Made by a program: the position numbers and the translations under genes. Positions 54,254-63,950 of a stretch of DNA of 64,000 nucleotides are shown piece after piece. Source of the stretch: Arcanobacterium ihumii. GTDB lineage: Bacteria > Actinomycetota > Actinomycetes > Actinomycetales > Actinomycetaceae. Where the stretch lies: NCBI RefSeq assembly GCF_900604515.1, contig NZ_UWOS01000002.1, forward strand, positions 1-64,000, written 5' to 3'. The first letter of the stretch is position 1. Every line of letters begins with the position of its first letter. The notes below the pieces were generated by a model. The model worked only from the letters and a program-made list of their open reading frames with translations, made no database searches and was not told where the DNA came from.

Positions 54254-55390
54254 GTGAAAGAGAATCTTCATCCGCTAGGAGCAGAGCGTCGCCGTGGTCC
54301 CTTTAGAGCAGGCGAGCGCGTTCAATTGACCGATACCAAGGGTCGTAAGTACACAGTGATGCTTACAAACGAGGGATTTTTCCAATCCCAACGTGGCAGT
54401 TTTAGGCACACTGACCTCATTGGTCACGAAGAAGGAACAGTTCTTGAAACTCAATCAGGACATCGTCTCCAAGCGATGCGCCCACTCGTTAACGATTATG
54501 TTCTTTCGATGCCACGAGGAGCTACCGTCGTCTATCCGAAAGATGCCGGTCAAATCGTGCAACAGGCAGATGTATTTCCCGGTGCGCGCGTCGTTGAAGC
54601 TGGTCTTGGATCAGGCGCATTAGCGCTTTCTTTGCTGGCTGCAACTGGGATGAACGGGCACCTAACTTCGGTAGAACGGCGTCCAGAATTCGCGGAAATT
54701 GCCAAAGGTAATGTGCGGTCATGGTATGGCGAAGAAATGCCTCCATGGAGCGTGAAAATTGGCGATTTAGACGATGTCCTCTATTCCATGGATGAAGGCT
54801 CAATCGACCACGTCATCTTAGATATGCTCGCTCCTTGGGAAAATATCGATGCTGCTGCCTTCGCACTTCGTTCTGGTGGTGTTATTTTGGCTTATGTTGC
54901 AACGACGACGCAGATGTCGCGTTTCGTTGAAGAGCTGAGGGACTCGGGTGGATTTACCGAGCCAGAGTCTTCGGAAACCTTGATTCGTACATGGCATCTT
55001 GATGGATTGTCGGTGAGGCCTGACCACAGGATGGTTGCTCATACCGGATTCTTGGTGGTTGCACGACGGATCGGCCGGGAATCTACGCCACTTGTGCCTA
55101 AGCGTAGACCTGCTCCAGCTGCTCATTCTGAGCCACTTGTCTGGGAAGAAACTGAGCTTACAGAGCGTGCAATTTCGGAAAAGAAACTTCGAAAAGTTCG
55201 CCGCGATATTGCTCATCGAGCGGACGTTGAGAAATCCGGAGAGTCGGCTCAAGGTGCGCACCTCGAAGAAATTAATAAGAAGTTGGCAGCCGAGTCCGAA
55301 GCGCGTGCCCAGAAACGCTATGAAGAGCGACGACGTTTACGTGAACTGGAAAGGGCCAACGAAGGAAGTGATATAGATGGAGAAGAATGA
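54254..55390 (+). CDS. trmI: tRNA (adenine-58-N1) methyltransferase TrmI
   Basis: Methylates A58 of tRNAs. The 378-residue protein has the N-terminal FRAGERVQLTDTKGRKYTV region, the YPKDAGQIVQQADVFPG strand/helix entry and SAM motif VEAGLGSGALALSL (near residue 119), then LDMLAPW (motif IV) near 200. The C-terminal ~100 residues, Lys/Glu/Arg-rich and helical, are longer than in Rv2118c. The start GTG 54254 fits the leaderless pattern; an in-frame ATG at 54242 overlaps the -10. Its end overlaps arc by 14 nt. Confidence 0.93.
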   Translation: MKENLHPLGAERRRGPFRAGERVQLTDTKGRKYTVMLTNEGFFQSQRGSFRHTDLIGHEEGTVLETQSGHRLQAMRPLVNDYVLSMPRGATVVYPKDAGQIVQQADVFPGARVVEAGLGSGALALSLLAATGMNGHLTSVERRPEFAEIAKGNVRSWYGEEMPPWSVKIGDLDDVLYSMDEGSIDHVILDMLAPWENIDAAAFALRSGGVILAYVATTTQMSRFVEELRDSGGFTEPESSETLIRTWHLDGLSVRPDHRMVAHTGFLVVARRIGRESTPLVPKRRPAPAAHSEPLVWEETELTERAISEKKLRKVRRDIAHRADVEKSGESAQGAHLEEINKKLAAESEARAQKRYEERRRLRELERANEGSDIDGEE

Positions 55391-57095
55391 AGCGGGAGAG
55401 ATTTTCGGACTTCAAGAACTCGTCGGATCACTTGAGGAGAAAAATCTTCGGTTAGCTCGCGGACTTCAGGATGCTCGCAAACGGATCCAAGAGCTTTCGG
55501 AACAGCTTGAGAAACTTTCTCAACCTCCATCGTCGTATGCCACATTTATATCTGCTAATCACGTCAACCACACGGTAACTGCACTGGTGGGAAGCCGAAA
55601 GATGGTATTGAATACGGCATCTCATGTTGAACTTGGCCGAATCGAAGCGGGTCAAGAGTTGCTACTTAACGAACAAATGGTTGTAGTCGGGATTGCGGAT
55701 TACTCTCGCACTGGAGACATCGTTACTGTTTCGCTTGTGCTTGGCGCGGATCGGGTACTTGTTGACGTACGCCAAGGTGAAGAACAAATCCTCTGGTTAG
55801 CTGGAAAACTTCGTAATGCAGATGTCAAAGTCGGAGATCTTCTATTAGCCGATTTACGTACAGGATTTGCTTTAGAAGCGGTAGAACGCCCCGACGTTGA
55901 GCACCTGCTCCTAGAGGAAATTCCGAACGTTGATTACTCTGCCATTGGAGGACTCGGACCACAGATCGAACAGATTCGTGATTCCGTCGAGTTGCCGTTT
56001 GAACAGCCCGAGCTCTACCGTGAATATGGTTTAACCCCACCAAAAGGCGTTTTGCTTTACGGTCCTCCAGGAAACGGCAAGACGCTTATTGCTAAGGCAG
56101 TTGCTACATCGCTCGCTCGCAAGCTGATTGATAGAAACGATAGTGGAAACAAGCAAGCCTACTTCCTCAACATCAAGGGACCTCAGCTCCTAGATAAGTA
56201 CGTGGGAGAAACCGAGCGCCAAATTCGTGAGATCTTCTCTCGTGCCCGTGATCGAGCTGCTCACGGTATTCCGGTAGTGATTTTTTTCGATGAAATGGAA
56301 GCACTTTTCCGTACCCGTGGATCAGGTATTTCATCCGACGTCGAAACAACCGTGGTACCACAGCTTCTAGCTGAGATTGATGGCGTAGAAAAACTCAATA
56401 ATGTAATCGTCATCGGCGCATCTAACCGAGAAGATATGATCGATCCCGCGATCCTGCGTCCAGGGCGCTTAGACGTAAAAATAAAGATCGAGCGTCCTAC
56501 ACCAGCTGGAGCAAAGGAGATTCTTCTTAAGTATTTGGTACCGGCGTTACCTCTTCGAAAAGATGAAATAGCCCAGTCAACGCCTCAAGAAGCCGTTGCA
56601 CGGATGTCACAAGCTGCTGTTGATAGGCTTTTTACTCGAGATTCTCGCAATCGCTTCCTTGAACTTATCCACGTTGATGGAACAACCGAAACCATCTATA
56701 TTGGAGACCTCGTATCAGGTTCGATGCTGGCTTCTATCGTTGACCGTGCAAAGAAAATCGCAATAAAGGATTTCTTAGCGAATGGAGAGCGAGGACTTGC
56801 CACCGCGCACATTATTGCAGCTGTGGAAGAAGAACTGCGTGAAAACGAAGATCTTTCCCAGGTCACAAACCCCGAAGAGTGGATTCGAATCAATGGGCAG
56901 GCGCGTGGTGTGAAGATTCAAGAAATTCGTTCGTTGACGAATACATACCGCACTACGCACAGGCCACTAGCGGAGATTCAGAATCCAAAAGCGGACCTGC
57001 TAAGTCCGTTTGCTGGTGATACCCGCCAGGATGGGGATCAGCCCGTAAACTTTAACGATCGTATTGATAACGCTATTCGTAAAGGACTAATCTGA
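55377..57095 (+). CDS. arc: ARC/Mpa AAA+ ATPase of the Pup system
   Basis: The ring ATPase that unfolds pupylated proteins. The 572-residue protein has an N-terminal coiled coil (residues ~18-50), a tandem OB region (~55-170), then one AAA domain with Walker A GPPGNGKT (229-236) and Walker B VVIFFDEMEALF. In Mpa the extreme C-terminus carries a GQYL-type motif for docking on the 20S core; here the chain ends IRKGLI with no Tyr in that place. This matches the absence of prcBA. ATG 55377 has GGAAG 8 nt upstream. Order trmI-arc-dop-pup-pafA is conserved. Confidence 0.95.
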   Translation: MEKNEAGEIFGLQELVGSLEEKNLRLARGLQDARKRIQELSEQLEKLSQPPSSYATFISANHVNHTVTALVGSRKMVLNTASHVELGRIEAGQELLLNEQMVVVGIADYSRTGDIVTVSLVLGADRVLVDVRQGEEQILWLAGKLRNADVKVGDLLLADLRTGFALEAVERPDVEHLLLEEIPNVDYSAIGGLGPQIEQIRDSVELPFEQPELYREYGLTPPKGVLLYGPPGNGKTLIAKAVATSLARKLIDRNDSGNKQAYFLNIKGPQLLDKYVGETERQIREIFSRARDRAAHGIPVVIFFDEMEALFRTRGSGISSDVETTVVPQLLAEIDGVEKLNNVIVIGASNREDMIDPAILRPGRLDVKIKIERPTPAGAKEILLKYLVPALPLRKDEIAQSTPQEAVARMSQAAVDRLFTRDSRNRFLELIHVDGTTETIYIGDLVSGSMLASIVDRAKKIAIKDFLANGERGLATAHIIAAVEEELRENEDLSQVTNPEEWIRINGQARGVKIQEIRSLTNTYRTTHRPLAEIQNPKADLLSPFAGDTRQDGDQPVNFNDRIDNAIRKGLI

Positions 57096-58684
57096 TGACT
57101 GTTCGCCGTAGTATTGGGCTTGAAACCGAGCTCGGAGTAATGGATGGAAGCAATCCAAATGCCAACCCAATCGTGCTTTCAGCCAACGTGGTTGACGAAT
57201 ACGGAAAACGAGGAATAGCATCTACGCCACAGGGTGCAGTGCGCTGGGATTACCACGGAGAAGACCCACTTAATGATGCACGCGGGCATCGATTAGATCG
57301 AGCTGCTGCCCATCCTTCGCAACTCACGGACGATCCTGAGCATTTGGCACCTTCTGCAGATGCCAATTTCTATGATGTACGGCGTCCATCTGAAGAAGAA
57401 TTAGCACTTCCGCACGCTTCGAACGCTGTGCTAACTAATGGAGCGCGTCTGTACGTAGACCATGCTCACCCCGAGTACTCTGCTCCAGAAGTAATGAATC
57501 CTCGCGAAGCAGTTTTGTGGGATCGTGCTGGAGAATACATTGCACGTGAAGCAATGGACCTACTAAAGGAAAAAGGACACGACGTCGTCCTATATAAGAA
57601 CAATGTTGATGGTAAGGGTGCAGCTTATGGCACCCACGAAAATTATTTAGTGAGCAGAGACGTTGATTTCAACGAAATCATTCGCTACCTGACTCCATTC
57701 TTCGTGACTCGACCAGTGATTTGTGGAGCTGGTCGAGTTGGACTTGGACCCCACTCAGAAAAACCTGGCTTCCAGATTTCACAACGTGCCGATTACGTAG
57801 AAAATGATATCGGTCTCGAGACCACATTTAACCGACCCATTATCAATACGCGCGACGAACCACATGCCGACTCCGCGAAATATCGGCGTCTTCATGTAAT
57901 CGGTGGAGACGCGAATCAGTTCGACTATTCAAACCTGCTCAAAGTTGGAACTACTTCGCTTGTCTTGTGGCTACTTGAACAAGATGAGGTGCCTTTGGCC
58001 CTTGATTCTTTGGTCATGTATGAGCCAGTTGCTGCTACTTGGGAAATCTCCCACGATCCATCCCTTAAAATTGCAGTTGATATGCACGATGGAACTCGTA
58101 AAACTGCCTTAGAAATCCAGCAAATTTACTTGGATGTTATTCGTGAAGCGCTTGAGAGGCGCGGTGTAATTGATGATGATACCCGCGAAATCATCGAACA
58201 ATGGCAGGACGTCATCGACGTCCTGAACCACGATATATTTGCGGCAGCTTCGCGTATCGAGTGGGTAGCTAAATATCAGATGCTTTCAAGCCTGCGCGAG
58301 CGTGGACATTTGAGCTGGGATGCCGATAAACTTCGTGCCCTTGACCTTCAATGGCATGATCTGCGTCAATCACGCTCAATTGTGCAAAAGATCGACGACG
58401 CTGGGCGGGTTACGCGGTTGTTTTCGCCTTCTGAAATTGAGTGGGCGGTTCGCCATGCACCTATTTCAACCCGTGCATATTTGCGAGGAGGATTGATTAG
58501 GAAATTCCCTGTTCATATTGCGTCGGCTGGATGGGACGGTATCACAGTAGACACTCCAGGACGCGATGCTCTACTCCGTATTCCTTTGATGTATCCAGAG
58601 AGAGCGACGAAAGAATTGGTTGGCGAGATGCTCGAAAACGCAACTTCGATCGAAGATTTCTTGGAGAAACTTGGTGCACTCTAG
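57095..58684 (+). CDS. dop: Dop, deamidase/depupylase of Pup
   Basis: Converts the C-terminal Gln of Pup to Glu and removes Pup from substrates. The 529-residue protein is a glutamine-synthetase-fold enzyme: GLETELGVMD near the N-terminus with the metal-binding Glu, followed by the Dop-specific DARGH/HPSQL loop segment, and DANFYDVRRP. The FEISQ-equivalent FQISQRADYVEN is near residue 228. Start ATG 57095 overlaps the arc stop by one base. Length and loop distinguish it from PafA. Confidence 0.95.
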   Translation: MTVRRSIGLETELGVMDGSNPNANPIVLSANVVDEYGKRGIASTPQGAVRWDYHGEDPLNDARGHRLDRAAAHPSQLTDDPEHLAPSADANFYDVRRPSEEELALPHASNAVLTNGARLYVDHAHPEYSAPEVMNPREAVLWDRAGEYIAREAMDLLKEKGHDVVLYKNNVDGKGAAYGTHENYLVSRDVDFNEIIRYLTPFFVTRPVICGAGRVGLGPHSEKPGFQISQRADYVENDIGLETTFNRPIINTRDEPHADSAKYRRLHVIGGDANQFDYSNLLKVGTTSLVLWLLEQDEVPLALDSLVMYEPVAATWEISHDPSLKIAVDMHDGTRKTALEIQQIYLDVIREALERRGVIDDDTREIIEQWQDVIDVLNHDIFAAASRIEWVAKYQMLSSLRERGHLSWDADKLRALDLQWHDLRQSRSIVQKIDDAGRVTRLFSPSEIEWAVRHAPISTRAYLRGGLIRKFPVHIASAGWDGITVDTPGRDALLRIPLMYPERATKELVGEMLENATSIEDFLEKLGAL

Positions 58685-58748
58685 CACGATTCTAGTGTTC
58701 CATGAGCACGCGGACTAGACTATGAAGAAGTAAAGGTAAAGGGTGAAA

Positions 58749-58931
58749 ATGTCTCAACAAGAACAAATGCAACCGCGTAAGCGCGAAGATATCCATACCG
58801 AAGAATCAGAGCTTTTGACGCCACAATCAACCGATTTTGACGTCGATTCTTTGCTTGACGATATCGATTCAATCCTAGAAACGAATGCAACATCTTTCGT
58901 ACAAGGATTCGTGCAAAAGGGTGGACAGTGA
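58749..58931 (+). CDS. pup: Prokaryotic ubiquitin-like protein Pup
   Basis: A 60-residue disordered modifier. The C-terminus ends FVQKGGQ: the last Gln must be deamidated by Dop before PafA can ligate it. Residues ~31-50 (DVDSLLDDIDSILETNATSF) form the conserved helix recognised by ARC and PafA. I use ATG 58749 with AAAGGG upstream; GTG 58743 would add two residues. The stop overlaps the pafA start (GTGA). No prcB or prcA gene follows, contrary to Mycobacterium and Streptomyces. Confidence 0.97.
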   Translation: MSQQEQMQPRKREDIHTEESELLTPQSTDFDVDSLLDDIDSILETNATSFVQGFVQKGGQ

Positions 58932-60310
58932 ATCGGAGAATTTTTGGCATTGAGACCGAATATGGTTTGATGTGTGCTTCCCTCAATGGGGGAACCCCAC
59001 CGTTGGACCCCGAGGAATCAGCGCAACAGCTCTTCACTCCGGTTCTTGAGAAAAACCGGTCAACAAATACCTTTCTAGCAAACGGTGCTCGACTATACCT
59101 AGACGTTGGCGCGCATCCCGAATATGCAACTGCGGAATGCGATGAACTCAAGGATCTTATTACAAATGATCGGGCAGGCGACGCAACGTTCGCGCAAATG
59201 GCTATGGAATTGAATTCGGATTTGCAGCAAAAAGGTATCGAAGGACGAATTCACCTCTTCAAGAATAACGTTGACTCCGAGGGAAATTCTTTCGGGTGCC
59301 ACGAAAACTATTTGGTGCGTCGTCGTCGTGACTACCGTGCCCGGATTGAATCGCTTGTACCATTTTTCGTGAGCCGCCAAATCTTGGTAGGAGCTGGATA
59401 CATAGCAAGAACCGACGTAGGCTGTCACTTCGAAATTTCACAGCGCGCCAATCAGATGTGGGATGCGGTTTCGTCCGCCTCTACGCGATCACGACCAATG
59501 ATTAATACGCGCGACGAACCGCATGGCGATGCCGAGCTCTATCGACGCATGCATGTGATCGTCGGAGATTCCAATATTTCTGACTCCACATCAGCGTTGA
59601 AAGTTGGAATGACGGAGGCAGTTCTTAACTGTCTGGAAGACGGCGTGCGTTTTAAAAACTTCGAGTTAGATAACCCTATTATAGCAATTCGCAAGGTTTC
59701 GCGAGATCTTAGCGGTAGCGCCGTCATCAACCTTGCTAGTGGAACAACAGCTTCCGCACTGGAGATCCAAACCTCAGTGTACGAACAAGTTATCGACCAC
59801 TACCGTACAAATGGGTGGTTTGCAGATTTAGATCCAATCCGGCTCTATGTCTTTGACTTGTGGGAACGGGCTTTGAAAGGGCTTTCCAATCACAGTCTTG
59901 ATAATCTCGCAACCGAGATCGATTGGATAGCTAAGAAGCGTCTATTGGATCGCTATCAAGACCGCCTTGGTGTTGGGCTAGATGATCCTCGAATTGCGCG
60001 CCTTGACCTCGCTTGGCATGACATTACCGACGCTGGTCTGCGCGCCTCTCTTGAGAAATCAGCAGGTTTGAAGAAGCTAGTTTCCGACGATGAGATCACT
60101 ACAGCGATAAGCATTCCTCCGCAGACGACTCGAGCTAAACTGCGCGGAGACTTCGTCGCCGCTGCAATGGATGCTCATCGCGATTACATGGTGGACTGGA
60201 TGAACTTGCGTCTAATTACGGCAGAAGGTTCACAAACGGTACTATTAAAGGATCCTTTTGTAAGTGTTGATGAGAGGGTTGATTCACTTATGGAAGAGCT
60301 TGAACGGTGA
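58928..60310 (+). CDS. pafA: PafA, Pup-protein ligase
   Basis: Attaches deamidated Pup to lysines of target proteins. The 460-residue enzyme begins NRRIFGIETEYGLM, with the Glu of ETEYG serving as a metal ligand, and has the FKNNVDSEGNSFGCHENY, FEISQRANQMWD and TRDEPHGDAELYRR segments of the family. GTG 58928 overlaps the end of pup by 4 nt, so ligase and modifier are co-translated. The FKBP-like gene overlaps its end by 4 nt. Confidence 0.96.
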   Translation: MNRRIFGIETEYGLMCASLNGGTPPLDPEESAQQLFTPVLEKNRSTNTFLANGARLYLDVGAHPEYATAECDELKDLITNDRAGDATFAQMAMELNSDLQQKGIEGRIHLFKNNVDSEGNSFGCHENYLVRRRRDYRARIESLVPFFVSRQILVGAGYIARTDVGCHFEISQRANQMWDAVSSASTRSRPMINTRDEPHGDAELYRRMHVIVGDSNISDSTSALKVGMTEAVLNCLEDGVRFKNFELDNPIIAIRKVSRDLSGSAVINLASGTTASALEIQTSVYEQVIDHYRTNGWFADLDPIRLYVFDLWERALKGLSNHSLDNLATEIDWIAKKRLLDRYQDRLGVGLDDPRIARLDLAWHDITDAGLRASLEKSAGLKKLVSDDEITTAISIPPQTTRAKLRGDFVAAAMDAHRDYMVDWMNLRLITAEGSQTVLLKDPFVSVDERVDSLMEELER

Positions 60311-61167
60311 TCATTCGAAAAAATCATCTAGTTATCGCTTTTCTCATTGCCCTCGTTTTAGGGATAATGACAGGGATTTTTCATGGGCATCGTTCCTCCT
60401 CTGATACTGCTTTCAAGATTTCCTCACACGGCGACGTCGGTGCACCAATTTCACTTTTAGTCACGGGTAGCGTAAAAGAAAGTGACAAAGGAATTAAGGA
60501 ATTAGTTCAAGGCAAGGGAAGAGTGATAGAAGAAGGTAAACAGCTTCTCTATCAGGCATCGTCCTACACTTATGATTCGGACGAAAACCTAACCAATAAT
60601 AATCACGATCAAGTTTTCGCCGGTACTGCTAGCACGAAGAGTTTAGGAAAGATCTCAGAAGCAATCATCGGAAAGACCGAAGGATCCCGAGTTGCTTATA
60701 TCCACACGGACGAAAATCAATCCTCAGTGGAAATCGTGGTTGTGGATATTCTTCCAACGACGGTTCAGGGCCAATCCAAAGCATTTGATGGTGGAGTGCC
60801 GTTTCCGTCTATTTCCTACGATCCTAATAATCAGCCTGCACTTGCATCTATTGGGCAAGCCACAACAACTCTTTCGGTGAGCGAGCTGATCCCTGGCCAC
60901 GGTGCCCAAGTTGGTAATACGGATGCGATATTTGCGAACTATATTTTAGTTGATGCATGGGGAAACGTCGTCGAAAATACCTGGCAATCACCACAACCCG
61001 CCTATATTGAAGTCAATAAGATTTTTTCGGGTCTACAAGCCGGAATAGTCGATCAGCGGGTTGGATCACGAATCGCGATAACCATTCCGTCCCAAGATGC
61101 GCAAGGTAATCGTGACCTCTATGCAATTATTGATATTCTTGCAATCACACAGAAAGCAGAAGATTAA
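60307..61167 (+). CDS. Membrane-anchored FKBP-like protein
   Basis: A 286-residue protein with one N-terminal transmembrane helix (residues ~8-27) and an exported part containing two FKBP-related halves: AIIGKTEGSRVAYIHTDEN with IVVVDILP (~118-152) and QAGIVDQRVGSRIAITIPSQ with IIDILAI (~238-280). The conserved aromatic residues of active FKBP prolyl isomerases are only partly visible, so activity is uncertain. GTG 60307 overlaps pafA by 4 nt; FKBP genes occur beside pafA in many actinobacteria. A link to pupylation is only positional. Confidence 0.8.
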   Translation: MIIRKNHLVIAFLIALVLGIMTGIFHGHRSSSDTAFKISSHGDVGAPISLLVTGSVKESDKGIKELVQGKGRVIEEGKQLLYQASSYTYDSDENLTNNNHDQVFAGTASTKSLGKISEAIIGKTEGSRVAYIHTDENQSSVEIVVVDILPTTVQGQSKAFDGGVPFPSISYDPNNQPALASIGQATTTLSVSELIPGHGAQVGNTDAIFANYILVDAWGNVVENTWQSPQPAYIEVNKIFSGLQAGIVDQRVGSRIAITIPSQDAQGNRDLYAIIDILAITQKAED

Positions 61168-61232
61168 ACCAAAGATAAGTTTTCGATTAGCCTCTTAGAA
61201 CGAGACGCTAATTAACTACCAAGGAGGCCGTT

Positions 61233-62003
61233 ATGCCCGTTGCGATTCGAGTTATTCCATGTCTGGATGTTTCGCATGGGCGGGTTGTCAAAGGTGTTAA
61301 TTTTGAAAACCTTCGCGATGCTGGTGATCCAGTTGAAATGGCTGCGTTATATGGTCATATGGGATGTGACGAGCTTACATTTTTGGATGTGTCCGCCTCA
61401 GTAGAAGGACGATCGGCATTGCTCGATGCGATCTCTGCCACAGCAGACCAAATTTTTATCCCACTTACAGTAGGTGGCGGTGTACGTGAAGTTTCGGATG
61501 TTGCGCAGCTACTTCAAGCGGGAGCAGATAAGGTGGGCATCAATACCGGAGCGGTAAGCAGACCGGACCTTATCGATGAAGTCGCAGACGAGTTTGGTAA
61601 CCAGGTCATCACGTTGTCAGTTGATGCTCGTCGCGTGCAAGCTGGAAGGTTAACCCCATCGGGATATGAAGTAACCACCCATGGAGGCAAAAAGGGAACA
61701 GGAATTGATGCCCTCAATTGGGCAGTTAATGCGGTCGAACGGGGCGCAGGCGAAATCCTTTTGAATTCCATGGATGCAGATGGCACCACCGCGGGTTTCG
61801 ATATTTCAATGATTAAAGATTTTAGGCGAGAGCTTTCCGTTCCGATCATTGCATCGGGAGGAGCAGGAAAAGTATCCGATTTCGTAGAAGCAGTACAAGC
61901 CGGCGCCGATGCCGTCCTAGCGGCTTCTGTATTCCACTATGGTGTTTTGACGATTGCGGATGTGAAGGCAGGTTTAAGTGCGGCGGGAATTGAGGTTCGT
62001 TGA
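61233..62003 (+). CDS. hisF: Imidazole glycerol phosphate synthase subunit HisF
   Basis: The cyclase half of the HisFH complex in histidine synthesis. The 256-residue (beta/alpha)8 barrel has the catalytic Asp in [14 protein letters not shown] (residues ~8-21) and another in LSVDARRV near 131. The start ATG 61233 has the strong ribosome-binding site AAGGAGG. Its end overlaps hisI by one base (TGATG). HisH and the other his genes are elsewhere. Confidence 0.95.
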   Translation: MPVAIRVIPCLDVSHGRVVKGVNFENLRDAGDPVEMAALYGHMGCDELTFLDVSASVEGRSALLDAISATADQIFIPLTVGGGVREVSDVAQLLQAGADKVGINTGAVSRPDLIDEVADEFGNQVITLSVDARRVQAGRLTPSGYEVTTHGGKKGTGIDALNWAVNAVERGAGEILLNSMDADGTTAGFDISMIKDFRRELSVPIIASGGAGKVSDFVEAVQAGADAVLAASVFHYGVLTIADVKAGLSAAGIEVR

Positions 62004-62398
62004 TGGAAAAGCATCACAATATTTCGGATACTGAGCTTGATCCCGATCTCAAAGAAAGACTTAAGTTCAATGATCAGGGATTGATTTTGGCTGTGATTCA
62101 AGACTTCATTAACAAAGATGTTTTGATGGTCGCTTGGATGGACGACGTCGCTCTAGCCAAGACACTCACAACCGGTCGGGTTTGGTTTTGGTCACGTTCG
62201 CGTCAAGAGTATTGGCGAAAAGGCGATACCTCTGGTCATATTCAGATAGTCCACCGAGTACAGGTCGATTGCGACGGCGATTCGCTTTTAGTTTTCGTTG
62301 AACAACGAGGTAGTGCTTGTCATACGGGAGAGCGCACCTGTTTCATTTCTGGAGGGGACCTCCCGATCGTAATCCCGCCAAAAATCGATGGCGTGTGA
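62003..62398 (+). CDS. hisI: Phosphoribosyl-AMP cyclohydrolase HisI
   Basis: Opens the purine ring of phosphoribosyl-AMP in histidine synthesis. The 131-residue protein has [20 protein letters not shown] (residues ~36-55), [17 protein letters not shown], and the metal-binding DCDGDS with a Cys in GSACHTG (and C in ERTCF). It is the single-domain form with no HisE fusion. The start is ATG 62003, coupled to hisF; a TTG one codon earlier is not used. Confidence 0.95.
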   Translation: MEKHHNISDTELDPDLKERLKFNDQGLILAVIQDFINKDVLMVAWMDDVALAKTLTTGRVWFWSRSRQEYWRKGDTSGHIQIVHRVQVDCDGDSLLVFVEQRGSACHTGERTCFISGGDLPIVIPPKIDGV

Positions 62399-62414
62399 AA
62401 GGAGCGTAAATTTC

Positions 62415-63950
62415 ATGACGTATGACTTGGCGTGGGGCGATATCTGGCCAGCTCGGGATATTTTTTGCAAGATGGCTACTACCCACAAGGTACTTCCGAT
62501 TGTCAAAAAACTTCTTGTGGATGACACTTCTCCAATCGGTATCTATCGCCTTCTATCTAAATCATTACCAGGAACTTTTCTTCTTGAATCGGCGGAGCAA
62601 GATGGTCTAACATCACGTTGGTCATACGTGGGGGTACGGTCAAGCGCATCGTTGACTTCTAAAGATGGCAAAGCTCAATGGATTGGAGACGTACCTAAGG
62701 GTATTCTGAGATCTGGATCTACAATAGATCTCCTTGCATCTGTATTAGGCGTGCTCAAAACTGAGAGCTTTTCACACTTACCTCCTTTTACAGGAGGTCT
62801 TGTTGGCGCAATTGGCTGGGAAATAATTTCGGAATGGGAACCTTCTGTTAGAGCGCATGGGCGCAAAGATATCGATCTTCCAGACGTTTCGTTGAATCTG
62901 GTTGATGATCTAGTGGCTATTGACCATAAAGAAAACGCAGTGTGGTTGATAGCCAATACGATCAATCACATGGATGAGGTTGATCCAGATCTGCTCAACC
63001 AACGCTATGATGATGCCCTAATGAGGATCTCGCAGATGTCTGCCGGGCTAGTTGAGCCAGATACGCTCCATATTTCGGAAAGTGGAGTGCCACAAGAAGA
63101 ATCGGTTACACATATCTTTCCGCAGGAAGATTTTGAAGATACGGTAGTTCGTTCTAAGAAGCACATCGTTGATGGCGATGTTTTCCAAGTCGTTATTTCT
63201 CAAAGACTCGATGTTGAGTGCCAGGCAGATCCGCTCGACGTATACCGTGTTTTGAGAACTATTAACCCAAGTCCATATATGTACTATCTGCAATTACACG
63301 ATCCCGATCGTAACGAAGAATTCTCTGTAGTAGGGGCGTCTCCTGAGACCTTAGTGAAAGTAGTAGACCGCGATATCATGACTTTTCCGATTGCTGGCTC
63401 ACGCCCGCGCGGAAAAAACTACAGTGATGATCAGAGACTTGCAGATGAGCTTGTGAAAGATCCGAAAGAACGCTCCGAACACATTATGCTAGTTGACTTA
63501 GCGAGAAACGACTTAGCAAAAGTCGCGATTCCAGGTTCAGTTAGTGTTGATGAGCTCATGGCGATTAAACGTTTTTCACACATCATGCACATAACTTCTA
63601 CCGTTACTGCCAAACTTAGTGAATGTAAAACTGCGCTTGATTGTTTAATGGCGACGTTCCCTGCGGGTACACTTTCGGGTGCACCGAAACCTCGAGCTAT
63701 CCAAATAATCGATGAATGTGAACCCGTACGGCGGGGATTTTATGGCGGCGTAGTTGGGTATTTCGATTTTAGTGGGAACGCCGATTTTGCCATTGCAATT
63801 CGCACTGCTGTGATTGAAGGAAAAACTGCCCACATTCAAGCTGGTGCGGGTATTGTGGCCGATTCTGATCCTTACACCGAGTATGTGGAAACTCGGAACA
63901 AGGGTGCTGCAGTGGTGAGAGCGGTAAACCTTGCGTCCTCTCTCAAATAA
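62415..63950 (+). CDS. trpE: Anthranilate synthase component I
   Basis: Makes anthranilate from chorismate, the first step of tryptophan synthesis. The 511-residue protein has the N-terminal feedback region with LLESAEQDG (the LLES motif for tryptophan binding), then the chorismate domain with ERSEHIMLVDLARNDL (~350) and FPAGTLSGAPKPRA (~415). The start ATG 62415 has GAAAGGAG 9 nt upstream; a longer in-frame opening at 62388 overlaps hisI. HisI and trpE are commonly adjacent in actinobacteria. No attenuator or T-box is visible before it. Confidence 0.95.
   Translation: MTYDLAWGDIWPARDIFCKMATTHKVLPIVKKLLVDDTSPIGIYRLLSKSLPGTFLLESAEQDGLTSRWSYVGVRSSASLTSKDGKAQWIGDVPKGILRSGSTIDLLASVLGVLKTESFSHLPPFTGGLVGAIGWEIISEWEPSVRAHGRKDIDLPDVSLNLVDDLVAIDHKENAVWLIANTINHMDEVDPDLLNQRYDDALMRISQMSAGLVEPDTLHISESGVPQEESVTHIFPQEDFEDTVVRSKKHIVDGDVFQVVISQRLDVECQADPLDVYRVLRTINPSPYMYYLQLHDPDRNEEFSVVGASPETLVKVVDRDIMTFPIAGSRPRGKNYSDDQRLADELVKDPKERSEHIMLVDLARNDLAKVAIPGSVSVDELMAIKRFSHIMHITSTVTAKLSECKTALDCLMATFPAGTLSGAPKPRAIQIIDECEPVRRGFYGGVVGYFDFSGNADFAIAIRTAVIEGKTAHIQAGAGIVADSDPYTEYVETRNKGAAVVRAVNLASSLK

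Noticed and set aside
61186-61212. Weak hairpin (ATTAGC/GCTAAT) before hisF as a terminator or attenuator
   Set aside because: Short stem with a mismatch and no T run or leader peptide; too weak to call.
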